This document shows, piece after piece, positions 17,371-26,726 of a stretch of 64,000 nt of DNA (positions are counted from its first letter, which is position 1; every line of letters begins with the position of its first letter). Source of the stretch: Cytobacillus sp. S13-E01 (GTDB lineage Bacteria; Bacillota; Bacilli; Bacillales; Bacillaceae_L). The notes below the pieces were generated by a model that did not search any database, had not been told where the DNA came from, and was given only the letters and a program-made list of their open reading frames with translations. Location: positions 62,001 to 126,000 of the forward strand of contig NZ_JARFVC010000009.1 in the NCBI RefSeq assembly GCF_029193815.1. The letters run 5' to 3'. Made by a program: the position numbers and the translations under genes.

Positions 17371-18915
17371 ATGAGAAATCCAAAAGTAGTATTAAGCAGT
17401 CTGACTTCCAAAGCAAAAGAGGAAAATTATTCTTTTGAAAGACTGTATCGAAACCTTTATAATATTGAATTTTACTTGGAAGCCTACGCTTATCCAAATA
17501 AAGGAAGTAGCACCAAAGGTATTAATAACGATACAATCGACGGAATGAGTATTATCAGAATTGAGAGTCTAATTGGGAAACTAAAAGACCAAACATATCA
17601 GCCAAAACCAGCACGAAGAACGTATATTCCAAAGAAGAACGGAAAACTAAGACCTTTAGGTATTCCAACTTTTGAGGATAAGCTAATCCAAGAAGTCGTA
17701 AGGCGCATTCTGGAAAGTATCTATGAACCACAGTTCTCAAATCACTCACATGGTTTCAGAATAAATCGAAGTTGTCACACTGCACTTAAAGAAATACGCA
17801 ACACATTCACCGGAACTCGATGGTTTATTGAAGGGGATATTAAAGGTTTCTTTGATAATATTGACCATCACGTATTGATTCAACTTTTACGAAAAAGGAT
17901 TAAAGATGAAAAATTCATTAATCTAATTTGGAAGTTTCTACGAGCAGGATATGTAGAAGATTGGGTTTTCCACAAAACTTATAGTGGCACACCTCAGGGG
18001 GGAATCATAAGTCCATTATTGTCCAATATTTATTTACATGAGTTAGATAAATATGTGAAGCAATATACTGAGCGTTATAATAAAGGTGAAAAACGTATTC
18101 ATAACGTGGTTTATCATAATATCGCTTCCAAAATCGCAAAACGTAAAAGTAATAATAAACGTGATTGGGAAACATTATCTGAAAAAGGAAAATCAGAGAG
18201 ACTAAAAGAATTAAAGGTACTTTACAAAGAACTTCAAAGTCACGACAGTAAAGACCTTTTTGACCCTAATTATCGTCGAATGAAATATGTTCGTTACGCA
18301 GACGACTTCATCATTGGTGTCATAGGAAGCAAGAATGAGGCTGAGCAAATCAAACAAGATTTAACAGACTTCTTGGCAATGGAATTAAAATTAGAACTTA
18401 GTGCTGAAAAAACGTTGATTACACATCGTGAAAAAAATGCTCGTTTCCTAAGTTATGATATTCGTGTAGCAAGAGATTGGCACAGAATGAAGATGCCAAA
18501 TGGTACAAAGAAACGAAAGTTTAATTATCAAACAAAGTTATTTGTACCTCACGAAAAATATATCAAGAAACTCGTCGATTTGGGCGCTTTAAAAATAGGC
18601 AAATGCAATGGGTGGAAACCTGTCCATCGACCGTATTTAGTGCATAACGATGATTTAGAAATCCTTCGTACTTACAATGCTGAGATTGAAGGCTTATACA
18701 ACTACTATTGTTTAGCTAGTAATGTTCACGTCCTTCAATCATTTCGACAAACAATGAAATACAGTATGATTAAAACTTATGCCAATAAATATAAGTCTAC
18801 CGTTAGTAAAACAATCACCAAATATAAAATTAATGGGAAGTTCGGTGTACGTTACGAAACGAAGGAAGGTATTAAAACTGCTTATTTTGCGAAAAAAACG
18901 GATGGAGAAAAGTAG
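17371..18915 (+). CDS. ltrA: group II intron reverse transcriptase / maturase
   Basis: 514 residues. Intron-encoded protein needed for splicing and retrohoming. RT fingers and palm are intact: EGDIKGFFDNIDHH (first catalytic Asp), GTPQGGIISPLLSNIYLHELD, YVRYADDFIIGV (YADD box), and SAEKTLITH. The C-terminal maturase X domain (about 390-505) is present. The stop comes just before an HNH endonuclease region that continues in another frame (see 18899-19177), so the endonuclease tail is severed. GGAGCGTGAGG precedes the ATG. Base composition is similar to neighbours. Confidence 0.93.
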   Translation: MRNPKVVLSSLTSKAKEENYSFERLYRNLYNIEFYLEAYAYPNKGSSTKGINNDTIDGMSIIRIESLIGKLKDQTYQPKPARRTYIPKKNGKLRPLGIPTFEDKLIQEVVRRILESIYEPQFSNHSHGFRINRSCHTALKEIRNTFTGTRWFIEGDIKGFFDNIDHHVLIQLLRKRIKDEKFINLIWKFLRAGYVEDWVFHKTYSGTPQGGIISPLLSNIYLHELDKYVKQYTERYNKGEKRIHNVVYHNIASKIAKRKSNNKRDWETLSEKGKSERLKELKVLYKELQSHDSKDLFDPNYRRMKYVRYADDFIIGVIGSKNEAEQIKQDLTDFLAMELKLELSAEKTLITHREKNARFLSYDIRVARDWHRMKMPNGTKKRKFNYQTKLFVPHEKYIKKLVDLGALKIGKCNGWKPVHRPYLVHNDDLEILRTYNAEIEGLYNYYCLASNVHVLQSFRQTMKYSMIKTYANKYKSTVSKTITKYKINGKFGVRYETKEGIKTAYFAKKTDGEK

Positions 18916-19177
18916 GGAAGTAAAACATCAGAAAATAGATACAGTTGAACTTACGTTCGCTTATGGTGGCAGGACAAGCTTAATTGACCGTCTTTTAGCA
19001 GAAAAATGTGAGTGGTGCGGTGCTAGTGGTGTACCTCTAGAAATGCATCATATACATAAGCTAAAGGATTTGGATGGTAAGAAGTGATGGGAACAACATA
19101 TGAATGCCCGACGTAGAAAAACCATCGCAATGTGTGTTCCTTGTCACCATAACCTTCACAATGGGAAGTTAGACTGA
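18899..19177 (+). pseudogene. detached HNH endonuclease domain of the intron protein
   Basis: Downstream of an A7 run (18892-18898) the intron protein would continue, in a shifted frame, as EKSREVKHQKIDTVELTFAYGG, then CEWCGASGVPLEMHHIHKLKDL, then after an in-frame TGA (19085-19087) WEQHMNARRRKTIAMCVPC and HHNLHNGKLD. This is the complete Cx2C...HH...Cx2C...H HNH pattern of intron En domains. Two lesions, one frameshift and one nonsense codon, separate it from the RT. Intron mobility by second-strand cleavage is therefore probably lost. Confidence 0.8.
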
Positions 19178-19280
19178 TAAATGGAAAGCCGTATACTCTG
19201 AGAGGAGTACGTACGGTTTGGAGGGGAGTTTTCGGAAACCTACTTAGGTAACTAAGAAAGGCGCTGGGTTCTCACCCTAC

Positions 19281-19335
19281 TACAAAGAAGCCTTTAGACG
19301 ATCAGCTGCTTCAATTATATGCATTCATAATCATC
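19281..19335 (+). CDS. radC: radC exon 2 (55 nt micro-exon)
   Basis: Codes YKEAFRRSAASIICIHNH plus the first base of a Pro codon. It joins HPREV of exon 1 to PSGDPTPS of exon 3, restoring the RadC JAMM motif. Bounded by intron 1 (ends 19280) and intron 2 (starts 19336). Confidence 0.88.
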
Positions 19336-20616
19336 GTGCGACACGTTCATAACTTAAAAAGGTTATGCACGCTATCCGAACGTCAATTTGACAAGTAAGA
19401 GAGTCGTGAACTCTTAACTCGATAGGTAGAATGATAGGGTAACGCCTTGAAATGCCTACTCTAATACTCCGACATGCGTTATTCGAATGTGTAAAAGAAT
19501 AGGGTGTGAAGCTCGGTGAAGTCGGCTGAAAGTTGCCGTAGTGACAATTGTTGCCGAAATCCAACCAGAGGTGGTTGGTGCAACTGATAGGTCGGGAGTC
19601 GCAAAAATCCTAATATGGTGAGAATGTGGTAAAACACTGACGAACTAGCGAATGAAATATCTGTAAGTAGCAACCATTCAGAAATGAGTGGACTTGATGA
19701 AAAGACTCAAGTGCGTTCCGTGGGCGAGTAAGTATGGTGGTTTCGAAAGCTCCATGCATCGTTATAGGCGGTGGAGAGGACGTCAGGTAAGAGCTAGCAC
19801 CTAAGTTAGGACATTGATAGAGTTAAGGGAACGTGGAAAGCTACCAACATGGAGTGTACACACACTATGAAGTGGTAGGAAGGAAAGGGAATATTTCTAT
19901 AACTTCCTCTTATGGTAGTGAGAGTAGAGGCAGGAGCGTAGAAGTTTCTGTAATGGAAATGGAGCAATAGCCTCAAGTCGTTACGCCTAATTTATTTCAA
20001 CTCAATCATTTCAAGGATTCTCGTATGACTAAAAAGGTCACGAGCCAAAGCTTAATACCCATGAGTTTATTTAAATGTGTAAGGAAAGATTTACACATTA
20101 CAACCCTCGAAAAGTGAGACGTGTGGAGATTCCAAAACTGAATGGAAAAATTAGACCACTAGGTATTCCATCTATGTGGGATAGAATTGCACAACAATGC
20201 ATCTTACTAGTGCTAGATCCTAAGCAAAATTTTTAAATATAGCTTTGGATTTAAACCGACAAAATCAGCAGAAAATACGATCGCTGCATATGCTGGGCGA
20301 ATAAACAACAACAAAATGTCTAGCACTAATTACTAGAAATATTCATCAACTAATTCATGCCACAGAAACAGAAACTATCCAAAGCTATCTTAAATTTCTC
20401 AATTTAAATGAGGAACAACTAATGAAGTTGAACAAACTAAGATTGTTTATTGGGAATCAAATAATCAAATAAATCAGGGATTCAAATTAAATTAGGCAGA
20501 TTGAGGAAAGTGAAATAGAAGGCAAACGATGGAATGCCGTGTGCGATGAAAGTTGCATGCACGGTGTGGAGCAGGGGAAAAGGTGGAGATAACTTCAAAG
20601 CCTTACCTATTGCTAT
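19336..20616 (+). mobile_element. group II intron 2 (ORF-degenerate) in radC
   Basis: Begins GTGCGACACG and ends TTGCTAT. The junction C/CATCAGGG rebuilds CCA TCA GGG (Pro-Ser-Gly) of RadC. Domain V is visible at about 20533-20567 (TGCCGTGTGCGAT, GAAA-type loop, GTTGCATGCACGGT), followed by domain VI. Candidate EBS1 GATGA (19696-19700) could pair with TCATC at the 5' exon end. At 1281 bases it keeps ribozyme domains but only shreds of an RT gene. The primary sequence differs from intron 1, so it is a separate insertion. Confidence 0.85.
20100..20334 (+). pseudogene. remnant of intron 2 reverse transcriptase
   Basis: In one frame [19 protein letters not shown] then [16 protein letters not shown], the RT0/RT1 region of group II RTs, ending at a TAA (20234). 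In a shifted frame SFGFKPTKSAENTIAAYAG (RT2 start), ending at TAG (20332-20334). The palm with YADD and the X domain are missing. Clear decay by frameshift and internal deletion. Confidence 0.75.
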
Positions 20617-20765
20617 CATCAGGGGACCCCACTCCAAGTAAAGAAGATATCGAAGTCACAAAAAGACTTTCAGAATGTGGTAAAATTATTGGCATTGAGC
20701 TTTTAGACCATCTCATTATTGGTGAACATAAATATGTTAGTCTTAAAGAAAAAGGGTATGTGTAA
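20617..20765 (+). CDS. radC: radC exon 3
   Basis: Codes (P)[20 protein letters not shown], then [20 protein letters not shown] and SLKEKGYV with a normal stop. This is the C-terminal 49 residues of RadC, including the Ser and Asp of the JAMM metal site. An open frame extends upstream into intron 2 but that part is not RadC. Confidence 0.88.
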
Positions 20766-20792
20766 CCCCTATTCTTTTTTTAACTAGTACGA

Positions 20793-20798
20793 TATAAT
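20793..20798 (+). promoter_or_regulatory. candidate -10 of the mreB operon
   Basis: TATAAT, 94 bases upstream of mreB, with no convincing -35. The 127-base radC-mreB gap also has a T-run just after radC without a clear stem. Confidence 0.35.
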
Positions 20799-20892
20799 AT
20801 TTGTTATGGGTTTTTGAAGGATAAAAATAGTTAGATTAACTCTAAAATCACTCAACATTTAGCATTTCGTATCAGAAAGGAAGATACATAAC

Positions 20893-21900
20893 ATGTTTGG
20901 AATTGGTACACGAGACCTTGGAATAGATTTAGGAACAGCTAATACACTTGTCTTTGTGAAGGGCAAGGGGATTGTTGTGAGAGAACCATCGGTTGTTGCT
21001 ATGCAAACAGATACTAAGCAAATTGTAGCTGTTGGAAATGACGCAAAAAATATGATTGGTCGTACACCAGGTAATGTAGTTGCACTTCGTCCGATGAAAG
21101 ACGGTGTAATTGCTGATTATGAAACAACTGCGACAATGATGAAATATTATATTAGACAAGCTGTGACTAAGAGTTATTTCGCACGTAAACCATATGTAAT
21201 GGTATGTGTTCCATCAGGAATTACTGCAGTAGAAAAACGTGCTGTAATAGATGCTACAAGACAAGCCGGGGCTAGAGACGCATATACAATAGAAGAACCG
21301 TTTGCAGCCGCAATAGGTGCTAACCTACCAGTTTGGGAGCCCACAGGAAGCATGGTAGTAGATATTGGTGGTGGTACAACTGAGGTTGCGATTATTTCTC
21401 TTGGCGGTATTGTTACTAGTCAATCTATTCGTGTCGCTGGAGACGAAATGGATGATGCGATGGTTCAATATATAAGAAAGACATATAACCTAATGATCGG
21501 TGATCGAACTGCAGAGGCTATTAAAATGGAAATTGGTTCAGCAGGTTCACCAGAGGGTGTAGAGAATATGGAAATTCGTGGCCGAGATTTGTTAACTGGG
21601 CTACCAAAAACCATTGAAATTACTGCTGAAGAGATTTCTAAAGCGTTGCATGATACGGTCTATGCAATCGTTGATTCTGTTAAAAATACATTAGAAAAAA
21701 CACCACCAGAGTTAGCTGCTGATATTATGGATCGTGGTATCGTTCTAACTGGTGGAGGAGCACTATTACGAAATTTGGATAAGGTAATTAGCGAGGAGAC
21801 AAGTATGCCTGTACTTATCGCGGAAAATCCTTTAGATTGTGTTGCGATTGGAACAGGAAAAGCTCTTGACCATATACACTTATTTAAAAAAGATAGATAA
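20893..21900 (+). CDS. mreB: rod-shape determining actin homologue MreB
   Basis: 335 residues, standard length. Starts [20 protein letters not shown] (phosphate-1 motif). It has the [14 protein letters not shown] region, phosphate-2 [12 protein letters not shown], and adenosine motif [15 protein letters not shown]. MreB filaments at the membrane guide the elongation peptidoglycan machinery together with MreC and MreD, encoded next. AGAAAGGAAG precedes the ATG. Confidence 0.97.
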   Translation: MFGIGTRDLGIDLGTANTLVFVKGKGIVVREPSVVAMQTDTKQIVAVGNDAKNMIGRTPGNVVALRPMKDGVIADYETTATMMKYYIRQAVTKSYFARKPYVMVCVPSGITAVEKRAVIDATRQAGARDAYTIEEPFAAAIGANLPVWEPTGSMVVDIGGGTTEVAIISLGGIVTSQSIRVAGDEMDDAMVQYIRKTYNLMIGDRTAEAIKMEIGSAGSPEGVENMEIRGRDLLTGLPKTIEITAEEISKALHDTVYAIVDSVKNTLEKTPPELAADIMDRGIVLTGGGALLRNLDKVISEETSMPVLIAENPLDCVAIGTGKALDHIHLFKKDR

Positions 21901-21936
21901 TTACTTTGTAATGATAAGAACAAGAGGGTGTTAATC

Positions 21937-22803
21937 TTGCCACAATTTTTCTTGAATAAACGTCTTATATTATTGCTTGTAAGTATTATTGTATTAGTGG
22001 CATTGATTGGTTTTTCACTAAAAGATCGTGAAGGCTTAACATGGCCAGAACAATTTGTTAAAGATACAACGGGCTGGGTACAATCAATTATCCACACGCC
22101 AGCCCGTTCTATTTCTCAATTCTTTAGTAATGTGAACGATATCAAAAATACATACGAAGAAAATAAAATCCTTAAATCAAAGCTTGATGAATATGTAAAG
22201 CTTGAGACAGAACTACAAGACTTGAAAGATGATTATAAAATATTACAAGAAATTTTAGATAAAACAGAAAGTCTTCGTGATTATGAGCCAATACAGGCAT
22301 CTATTATTGCAAGAAATCCAGACCGATGGCAGGAACTAATTACAATTAATAAAGGTGGACAACACGGTGTTAAAGCAGACATGGCTGTAATTACAGCTAA
22401 AGGATTAATTGGTAAGGTAAAATATACTTCTCAGTTTACATCCACGATACAATTGTTAAGTGCACCTGATCGGATGAATCGAATTTCTGCATTTGTACAA
22501 GGTGATGGAAGCAAGGTGTTCGGATTAATTGAAGGCTATGATGAACAAAAAGAAGCCCTTTTATTAAAAAGGATTCCATTTGATGCAAAGGTTGAAATAA
22601 AGCAGCAAGTATTAACATCTGGACTTGGAGAGGTATTTCCGGAAGGATTGCTAGTTGGAGAAGTAATTGAAGTTGTACCTGATGATTATGGGCTTACAAA
22701 AACGGCATATATTAAGCCGGCTGCTGACTTTTATCAAATTGACCATGTAATTGTGGTAGAACGAACAATGATCTCTAAAGAGGAAGAGGAGGAAGAAAGT
22801 TGA
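21937..22803 (+). CDS. mreC: cell-shape protein MreC
   Basis: About 288 residues: MPQFFLNKRLILLLVSIIVL with one membrane helix, a coiled coil (about 60-105: NDIKNTYEENKILKSKLDEY) and the extracellular double beta-barrel MreC domain. The acidic tail is EEEEEES. The TTG at 21937 follows GAGGGTG by 6 bases and matches the B. subtilis N-terminus; a GTG 9 bases upstream is the alternative. The stop overlaps the mreD start by four bases. Confidence 0.93.
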   Translation: MPQFFLNKRLILLLVSIIVLVALIGFSLKDREGLTWPEQFVKDTTGWVQSIIHTPARSISQFFSNVNDIKNTYEENKILKSKLDEYVKLETELQDLKDDYKILQEILDKTESLRDYEPIQASIIARNPDRWQELITINKGGQHGVKADMAVITAKGLIGKVKYTSQFTSTIQLLSAPDRMNRISAFVQGDGSKVFGLIEGYDEQKEALLLKRIPFDAKVEIKQQVLTSGLGEVFPEGLLVGEVIEVVPDDYGLTKTAYIKPAADFYQIDHVIVVERTMISKEEEEEES

Positions 22804-23309
22804 AAAGACTTATCCTTCCCACTCTAATAACCTTCTTATTTGTTTTTGAGAGTGTTTTTGTTGACATTTTACCACCATCCCTTTTTGGTGTGGATCGACT
22901 ATTTATTCCTCACTTTGTCATGATAGCTATTATTTTTATCATGATTTACCATAATCATTTAGTTGGGTTACTTTATGGTCTTATTTTTGGATTATTATTT
23001 GATGTTGTCTATACAGAAATTACTGGTGTTTATATGTTTGCATATCCAGTAATTTCTTATATTCTCTCAAAAGCAGTAAAGATACTACAAACGAATATCT
23101 TTATTATCTCGCTACTGAGTATAATTGGAGTTACAATGCTTGAGTTTTTTATATATGGAGTAAATTTATTAATTGGGTTTACTGATATGCCAATTACTTA
23201 TTTTATTAGTAAGCGCCTTTTTTCAACACTAGTATTAAATAGTGTATTTGTCATTTTACTTTGCTCTCCTTTTAAACGATTATTTCTCAAGCTTGCAGTA
23301 ACAGAATAG
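22800..23309 (+). CDS. mreD: cell-shape membrane protein MreD
   Basis: 169 residues, five to six membrane helices. Typical MreD features are the early [19 protein letters not shown] and [18 protein letters not shown] segments. TTG start within the mreC stop (TTGA), SD GAGGAAGAAAG. Bridges MreBC to the elongasome. Confidence 0.92.
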   Translation: MKRLILPTLITFLFVFESVFVDILPPSLFGVDRLFIPHFVMIAIIFIMIYHNHLVGLLYGLIFGLLFDVVYTEITGVYMFAYPVISYILSKAVKILQTNIFIISLLSIIGVTMLEFFIYGVNLLIGFTDMPITYFISKRLFSTLVLNSVFVILLCSPFKRLFLKLAVTE

Positions 23310-23385
23310 TAATAAAAAAACTTATCATTTTAATAGAGGAAAACGGAAACTCTTTGTTGAAATATTAATCGTTGAGGTGAACGTC

Positions 23386-24069
23386 GTGAAAGGACAAAAA
23401 CAGCAATATGTGACAATAAAAGGCACAAAAGACGGTTTAACGTTACATCTCGATGATACTTGTTCATTTCAAGATCTAGTAGCTGAGTTAGAAGAGAAAT
23501 TAGCATTAAACCAACGTCACGAAGAAGGCGGCCCTTATCTACCTGTTCGTTTAAAGGTAGGAAACAGATATGTTACTAGTGACCAACGAGAAGAGCTACA
23601 AGCCCTTATTAGAAGCAAAAAACACCTTGCTGTGGATTCTATAGAGAGTAATGTAATATCAAAGGAAGAAGCACTTGAATTAAAGAGAGAAACTGAGATA
23701 GTGTCTGCTTCAAAGGTTGTTAGATCTGGGCAGATTCTTAAAGTTCAAGGGGATTTATTGTTAATTGGTGATGTTAATCCTGGGGGAACCGTTATTGCAG
23801 AAGGAAATATATTTATATTGGGTGCTCTAAGAGGTATAGCCCATGCAGGCTGTAATGGAAATAGACAGGCGGTAATAGCAGCATCGATCATGAAACCTTC
23901 GCAGCTTCGTATTAGTGATATTATGAACAGAGCACCAGACTACCATCAAGACGATCGTAATGAGATGGAATGTGCGTATATTGACGAGTTCGGGAAGATA
24001 GTTGTAGATCGATTACAATTATTGACTCATTTAAGACCTAACTTGACAAGGTTTGAAGGGGGAATTTAG
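23386..24069 (+). CDS. minC: septum-site inhibitor MinC
   Basis: About 227 residues. The N-terminal domain ([20 protein letters not shown]) inhibits FtsZ. The C-terminal beta-helix (from about 105: [21 protein letters not shown]) binds MinD and contains GIAHAG. The GTG at 23386 is 6 bases after GAGGTGA and aligns with B. subtilis MinC; another GTG 9 bases earlier is possible. Two bases separate it from minD. Confidence 0.94.
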   Translation: MKGQKQQYVTIKGTKDGLTLHLDDTCSFQDLVAELEEKLALNQRHEEGGPYLPVRLKVGNRYVTSDQREELQALIRSKKHLAVDSIESNVISKEEALELKRETEIVSASKVVRSGQILKVQGDLLLIGDVNPGGTVIAEGNIFILGALRGIAHAGCNGNRQAVIAASIMKPSQLRISDIMNRAPDYHQDDRNEMECAYIDEFGKIVVDRLQLLTHLRPNLTRFEGGI

Positions 24070-24071
24070 CG

Positions 24072-24872
24072 ATGGGAGAGGCAATTGTTATTACATCGGG
24101 CAAAGGCGGCGTCGGGAAAACAACTACAACAGCAAACGTTGGGACCGCTCTTGCGCTAGCCGGAAAGAGAGTTTGTTTGGTTGATACAGATATAGGGTTA
24201 CGTAATCTCGATGTTGTCATGGGACTAGAAAACCGAATTATATATGATTTAGTAGATGTGGTTGAAAACCGTTGTAAAATCCATCAAGCTCTAGTGAAAG
24301 ATAAGCGCTTTGATGACAACTTATACTTACTTCCTGCAGCCCAAACAAGTGATAAATCTGCAGTTAATCCTGAGCAGATGAAAAAACTTATTACTGAATT
24401 AAAGCAAGATTATGATTATATTATTATTGATTGCCCAGCAGGAATAGAACAAGGCTATAAAAATGCAGTAGCGGGTGCTGATAGAGCAATTGTCGTAACA
24501 ACACCTGAAATTTCTGCAGTCAGAGATGCTGATAGAATAATAGGTTTATTAGAAAAAGAAGATATTGAACCAGCAAAATTAATTGTTAATCGAATCAGGA
24601 ATCATATGGTTAAAAATGGTGATATGCTAGATGTGGATGAGATTGTTACACATCTTTCAATTGACTTAATTGGAATAATTGCAGATGATGATAATGTTAT
24701 TAAAGGATCAAATAGTGGTGAACCGATTGCATTAGATGCTACTAGCAAGACCGCAATTGCCTATCGAAACATTGCAAGAAGAATCTTAGGAGAGTCTATT
24801 CCACTTCAATCATTAGACGAAGATGATAAAGGGATGTTTACAAAACTTAAGAGGTTTTTTGGTGTACGTTAA
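24072..24872 (+). CDS. minD: septum-site ATPase MinD
   Basis: 266 residues. Deviant Walker A GKGGVGKTT at residues 10-18, switch I region VDTDIGLRNLD, and Walker B IIIDCPAG. The C-terminal amphipathic membrane-targeting helix is MFTKLKRFFGVR. Carries MinC to the membrane to block polar division; also linked to pole-associated functions. SD GAAGGGGG overlaps the minC end. Confidence 0.97.
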   Translation: MGEAIVITSGKGGVGKTTTTANVGTALALAGKRVCLVDTDIGLRNLDVVMGLENRIIYDLVDVVENRCKIHQALVKDKRFDDNLYLLPAAQTSDKSAVNPEQMKKLITELKQDYDYIIIDCPAGIEQGYKNAVAGADRAIVVTTPEISAVRDADRIIGLLEKEDIEPAKLIVNRIRNHMVKNGDMLDVDEIVTHLSIDLIGIIADDDNVIKGSNSGEPIALDATSKTAIAYRNIARRILGESIPLQSLDEDDKGMFTKLKRFFGVR

Positions 24873-24902
24873 GTCTTGCATTTGCAGGACTTTTTATTTT
24901 TT
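24871..24902 (+). terminator. terminator after minD
   Basis: AAGTCTTGCA / TGCAGGACTT stem (one G-U pair) followed by TTTTTATTTTTT; overlaps the minD stop. Confidence 0.8.
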
Positions 24903-25016
24903 CAAAAAAGCAGACAACACTAACACAACTTTCTATTTTGTTTGAATATAAGTCATATCTTAGCCGGACAAGTCATAAAATTGTACAAACTCGTCTAAAG
25001 GGAATGGTGTAAAGAT

Positions 25017-25808
25017 ATGAGCAATCGTACGGATGACATTAAAAAAAGAATAGCAAAACGAAAACAAGCTAGACAGGCTGGTGGTGTGTCAGGCCTATCG
25101 AAAGACTCTTCTTCGTTCATCGTAAGGGATGAAGAAAGATATGGACATGAACGATTTTCATCAATTGAAGGAGGCCCTAATGATTCAGGACACCCTTTAT
25201 TTCGAAAAGAAGTCTTTATGTTTAAAATTCTTCTCTCAGTTTGTCTTGTTCTAATTGTAGCAATACTCTATAAAAATCAGTCGCCACAGTTTGATTCTGC
25301 CAGACAATTTGTTAAAGGAACGATGGAAAATGACTTTCAATTTGCGGCGATAACGAAGATGTATGAAGAACGATTTGGAAGTCCGTTAGCCATTTTTCCA
25401 AAAGATAAAAATGACAATGGGGAGCAGGTCGCACAAAATGAACCGACGACTCCTTACGCTGTCCCAGTAAATGCGAGGGTTCTTCAGGGATTTGAGGTAA
25501 ACGGTCAGGGTATAACAGTAGAAACGGGAAGCAAATCTGCTGTAAAAGCAATGAATGAAGGAGTTATTACCTTTGTTGGTAACAAAGATGAGCTTGGTAA
25601 GACCGTCATTATTCAACATGCTGATGGTAGTCATACATGGTATGCAAAGCTCCAATCTATTGATGTCTCATTATATCAATTTGTAAAAACTGGTCAGGAA
25701 CTAGGCAAAGTCATGGACAGTGAAGATGGGCAAACAGGGACGTATTATTTTGCCATAAAAAAGGGTGAAACGTTTATTGACCCAATCCAGGTGATATCCT
25801 TTGAGTAG
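25017..25808 (+). CDS. spoIVFA: stage IV sporulation protein FA
   Basis: 263 residues. A basic cytoplasmic N-terminus (KKRIAKRKQARQ), one membrane helix (about 74-92) and a degenerate LytM/M23-type domain (about 155-260: ITVETGSKSAVKAMNEG; TVIIQHADGSHTWYAKL) are present. In B. subtilis SpoIVFA scaffolds the SpoIVFB-BofA complex in the outer forespore membrane and is cleaved by SpoIVB to release pro-sigmaK processing. BofC, which acts on SpoIVB, is encoded at 40522. Its end overlaps the spoIVFB start. Confidence 0.92.
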   Translation: MSNRTDDIKKRIAKRKQARQAGGVSGLSKDSSSFIVRDEERYGHERFSSIEGGPNDSGHPLFRKEVFMFKILLSVCLVLIVAILYKNQSPQFDSARQFVKGTMENDFQFAAITKMYEERFGSPLAIFPKDKNDNGEQVAQNEPTTPYAVPVNARVLQGFEVNGQGITVETGSKSAVKAMNEGVITFVGNKDELGKTVIIQHADGSHTWYAKLQSIDVSLYQFVKTGQELGKVMDSEDGQTGTYYFAIKKGETFIDPIQVISFE

Positions 25809-26667
25809 ATTACTCCTTACTTTATCAAAAATAAAAATACATCCATTATTCTGGATTGTAATAGGAATAAGCATAATTACTGCTCAATTTAAGGAGCTAA
25901 TTATGCTATTTCTAATTGTATTAATCCATGAACTGGGACATGTTGCAGGTGCCCATTTTTTTTCATGGAGAATTAAAAATATTCAATTGCTACCATTTGG
26001 TGGGGTTGCTGAAATGGATGAGCATGGAAATCGTCCATTAAAAGAAGAATTAATTGTTATATTAGCAGGGCCGATTCAACATATTTGGCTTGTCGCACTA
26101 GCTTTTATTTTACATGAATCCTCGATTATTTCTCAGGAAACGTTTCAAATCTTTATGTTTCATAATGTTGTTATTCTATTATTTAATTTACTTCCAATAT
26201 GGCCGTTGGATGGCGGTAAGCTTCTATTCTTGGTATTCTCACTAAAGAACCCATTTATTGAAGCGCATAAATTAACAATACTTTTTTCGATCGTCAGTTT
26301 ATTGATGTTCATTTTTCTCATTCTATACTTTGAGCCTTCACAATTACATTCATGGATGATTGTTATGTTTCTGCTTTTTTCAATTATAATGGAATGGCGC
26401 CAGCGGCATTTTCTATTTATGAGGTTTTTACTTGAACGTTACTATGGGAAACGACAATCAATCTCGAAGCTTAAGCCGTTGGTCGTTGACGAAACAGAAA
26501 CAATCCACCAAGTTTTACTAAAGTTTCACAGAGGTTATAAGCACCCTATCATAGTCAGAAAACAAGGAAAACAGCAAACACCCCTTGATGAAAATGAACT
26601 TTTACATGCCTATTTTAAGGATAAACGAACCTCCCAGCCTGTCGGTGAACTCCTTTACTCTTATTGA
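25801..26667 (+). CDS. spoIVFB: SpoIVFB site-2 protease (pro-sigmaK processing)
   Basis: 288-residue intramembrane zinc metalloprotease. HELGH at 43-47 supplies two His and the catalytic Glu, and NLLPIWPLDGG around 128-140 gives the Asp ligand. The C-terminal part (about 215-280) is CBS-like, binding nucleotide in B. subtilis. TTG start overlapping the spoIVFA stop by 8 bases. Acts in the mother cell to release sigmaK from its pro-form. Confidence 0.95.
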   Translation: MSRLLLTLSKIKIHPLFWIVIGISIITAQFKELIMLFLIVLIHELGHVAGAHFFSWRIKNIQLLPFGGVAEMDEHGNRPLKEELIVILAGPIQHIWLVALAFILHESSIISQETFQIFMFHNVVILLFNLLPIWPLDGGKLLFLVFSLKNPFIEAHKLTILFSIVSLLMFIFLILYFEPSQLHSWMIVMFLLFSIIMEWRQRHFLFMRFLLERYYGKRQSISKLKPLVVDETETIHQVLLKFHRGYKHPIIVRKQGKQQTPLDENELLHAYFKDKRTSQPVGELLYSY

Positions 26668-26726
26668 CCTAAAGGTTTAAAATCGGTACATTGGTCGTAG
26701 AGAATAAGTAAAGTGAGGATAAATAA

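Larger units (their letters stand above)
16804..19280 (+). mobile_element. group II intron 1 (ORF-bearing) in radC
   Basis: Begins GTGCGCCC, the bacterial group II 5' consensus, and ends CACCCTAC with the expected A-pyrimidine. Ribozyme domains I-III occupy about 16804-17370, the RT gene lies in domain IV, and domain V is seen at about 19185-19219 (GCCGTATACTC, GAGA loop, GAGTACGTACGGT). IBS1 GAGGTG (16798-16803) can pair with a candidate EBS1 TACCTC at 17093-17098. Boundaries are fixed independently by continuity of the RadC reading frame. Length 2477 bases. Confidence 0.9.

Noticed and set aside
18891-18915. Programmed -1 frameshift at A7 in the intron RT
   Set aside because: The codon phase (G AAA AAA ACG) is not a standard slippery heptamer, the required shift is +1, and the downstream frame also has a TGA.
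20553-20765. Independent small gene at the end of radC
   Set aside because: Its first 21 codons are intron 2 domain V/VI; only 20617-20765 is coding, as radC exon 3.
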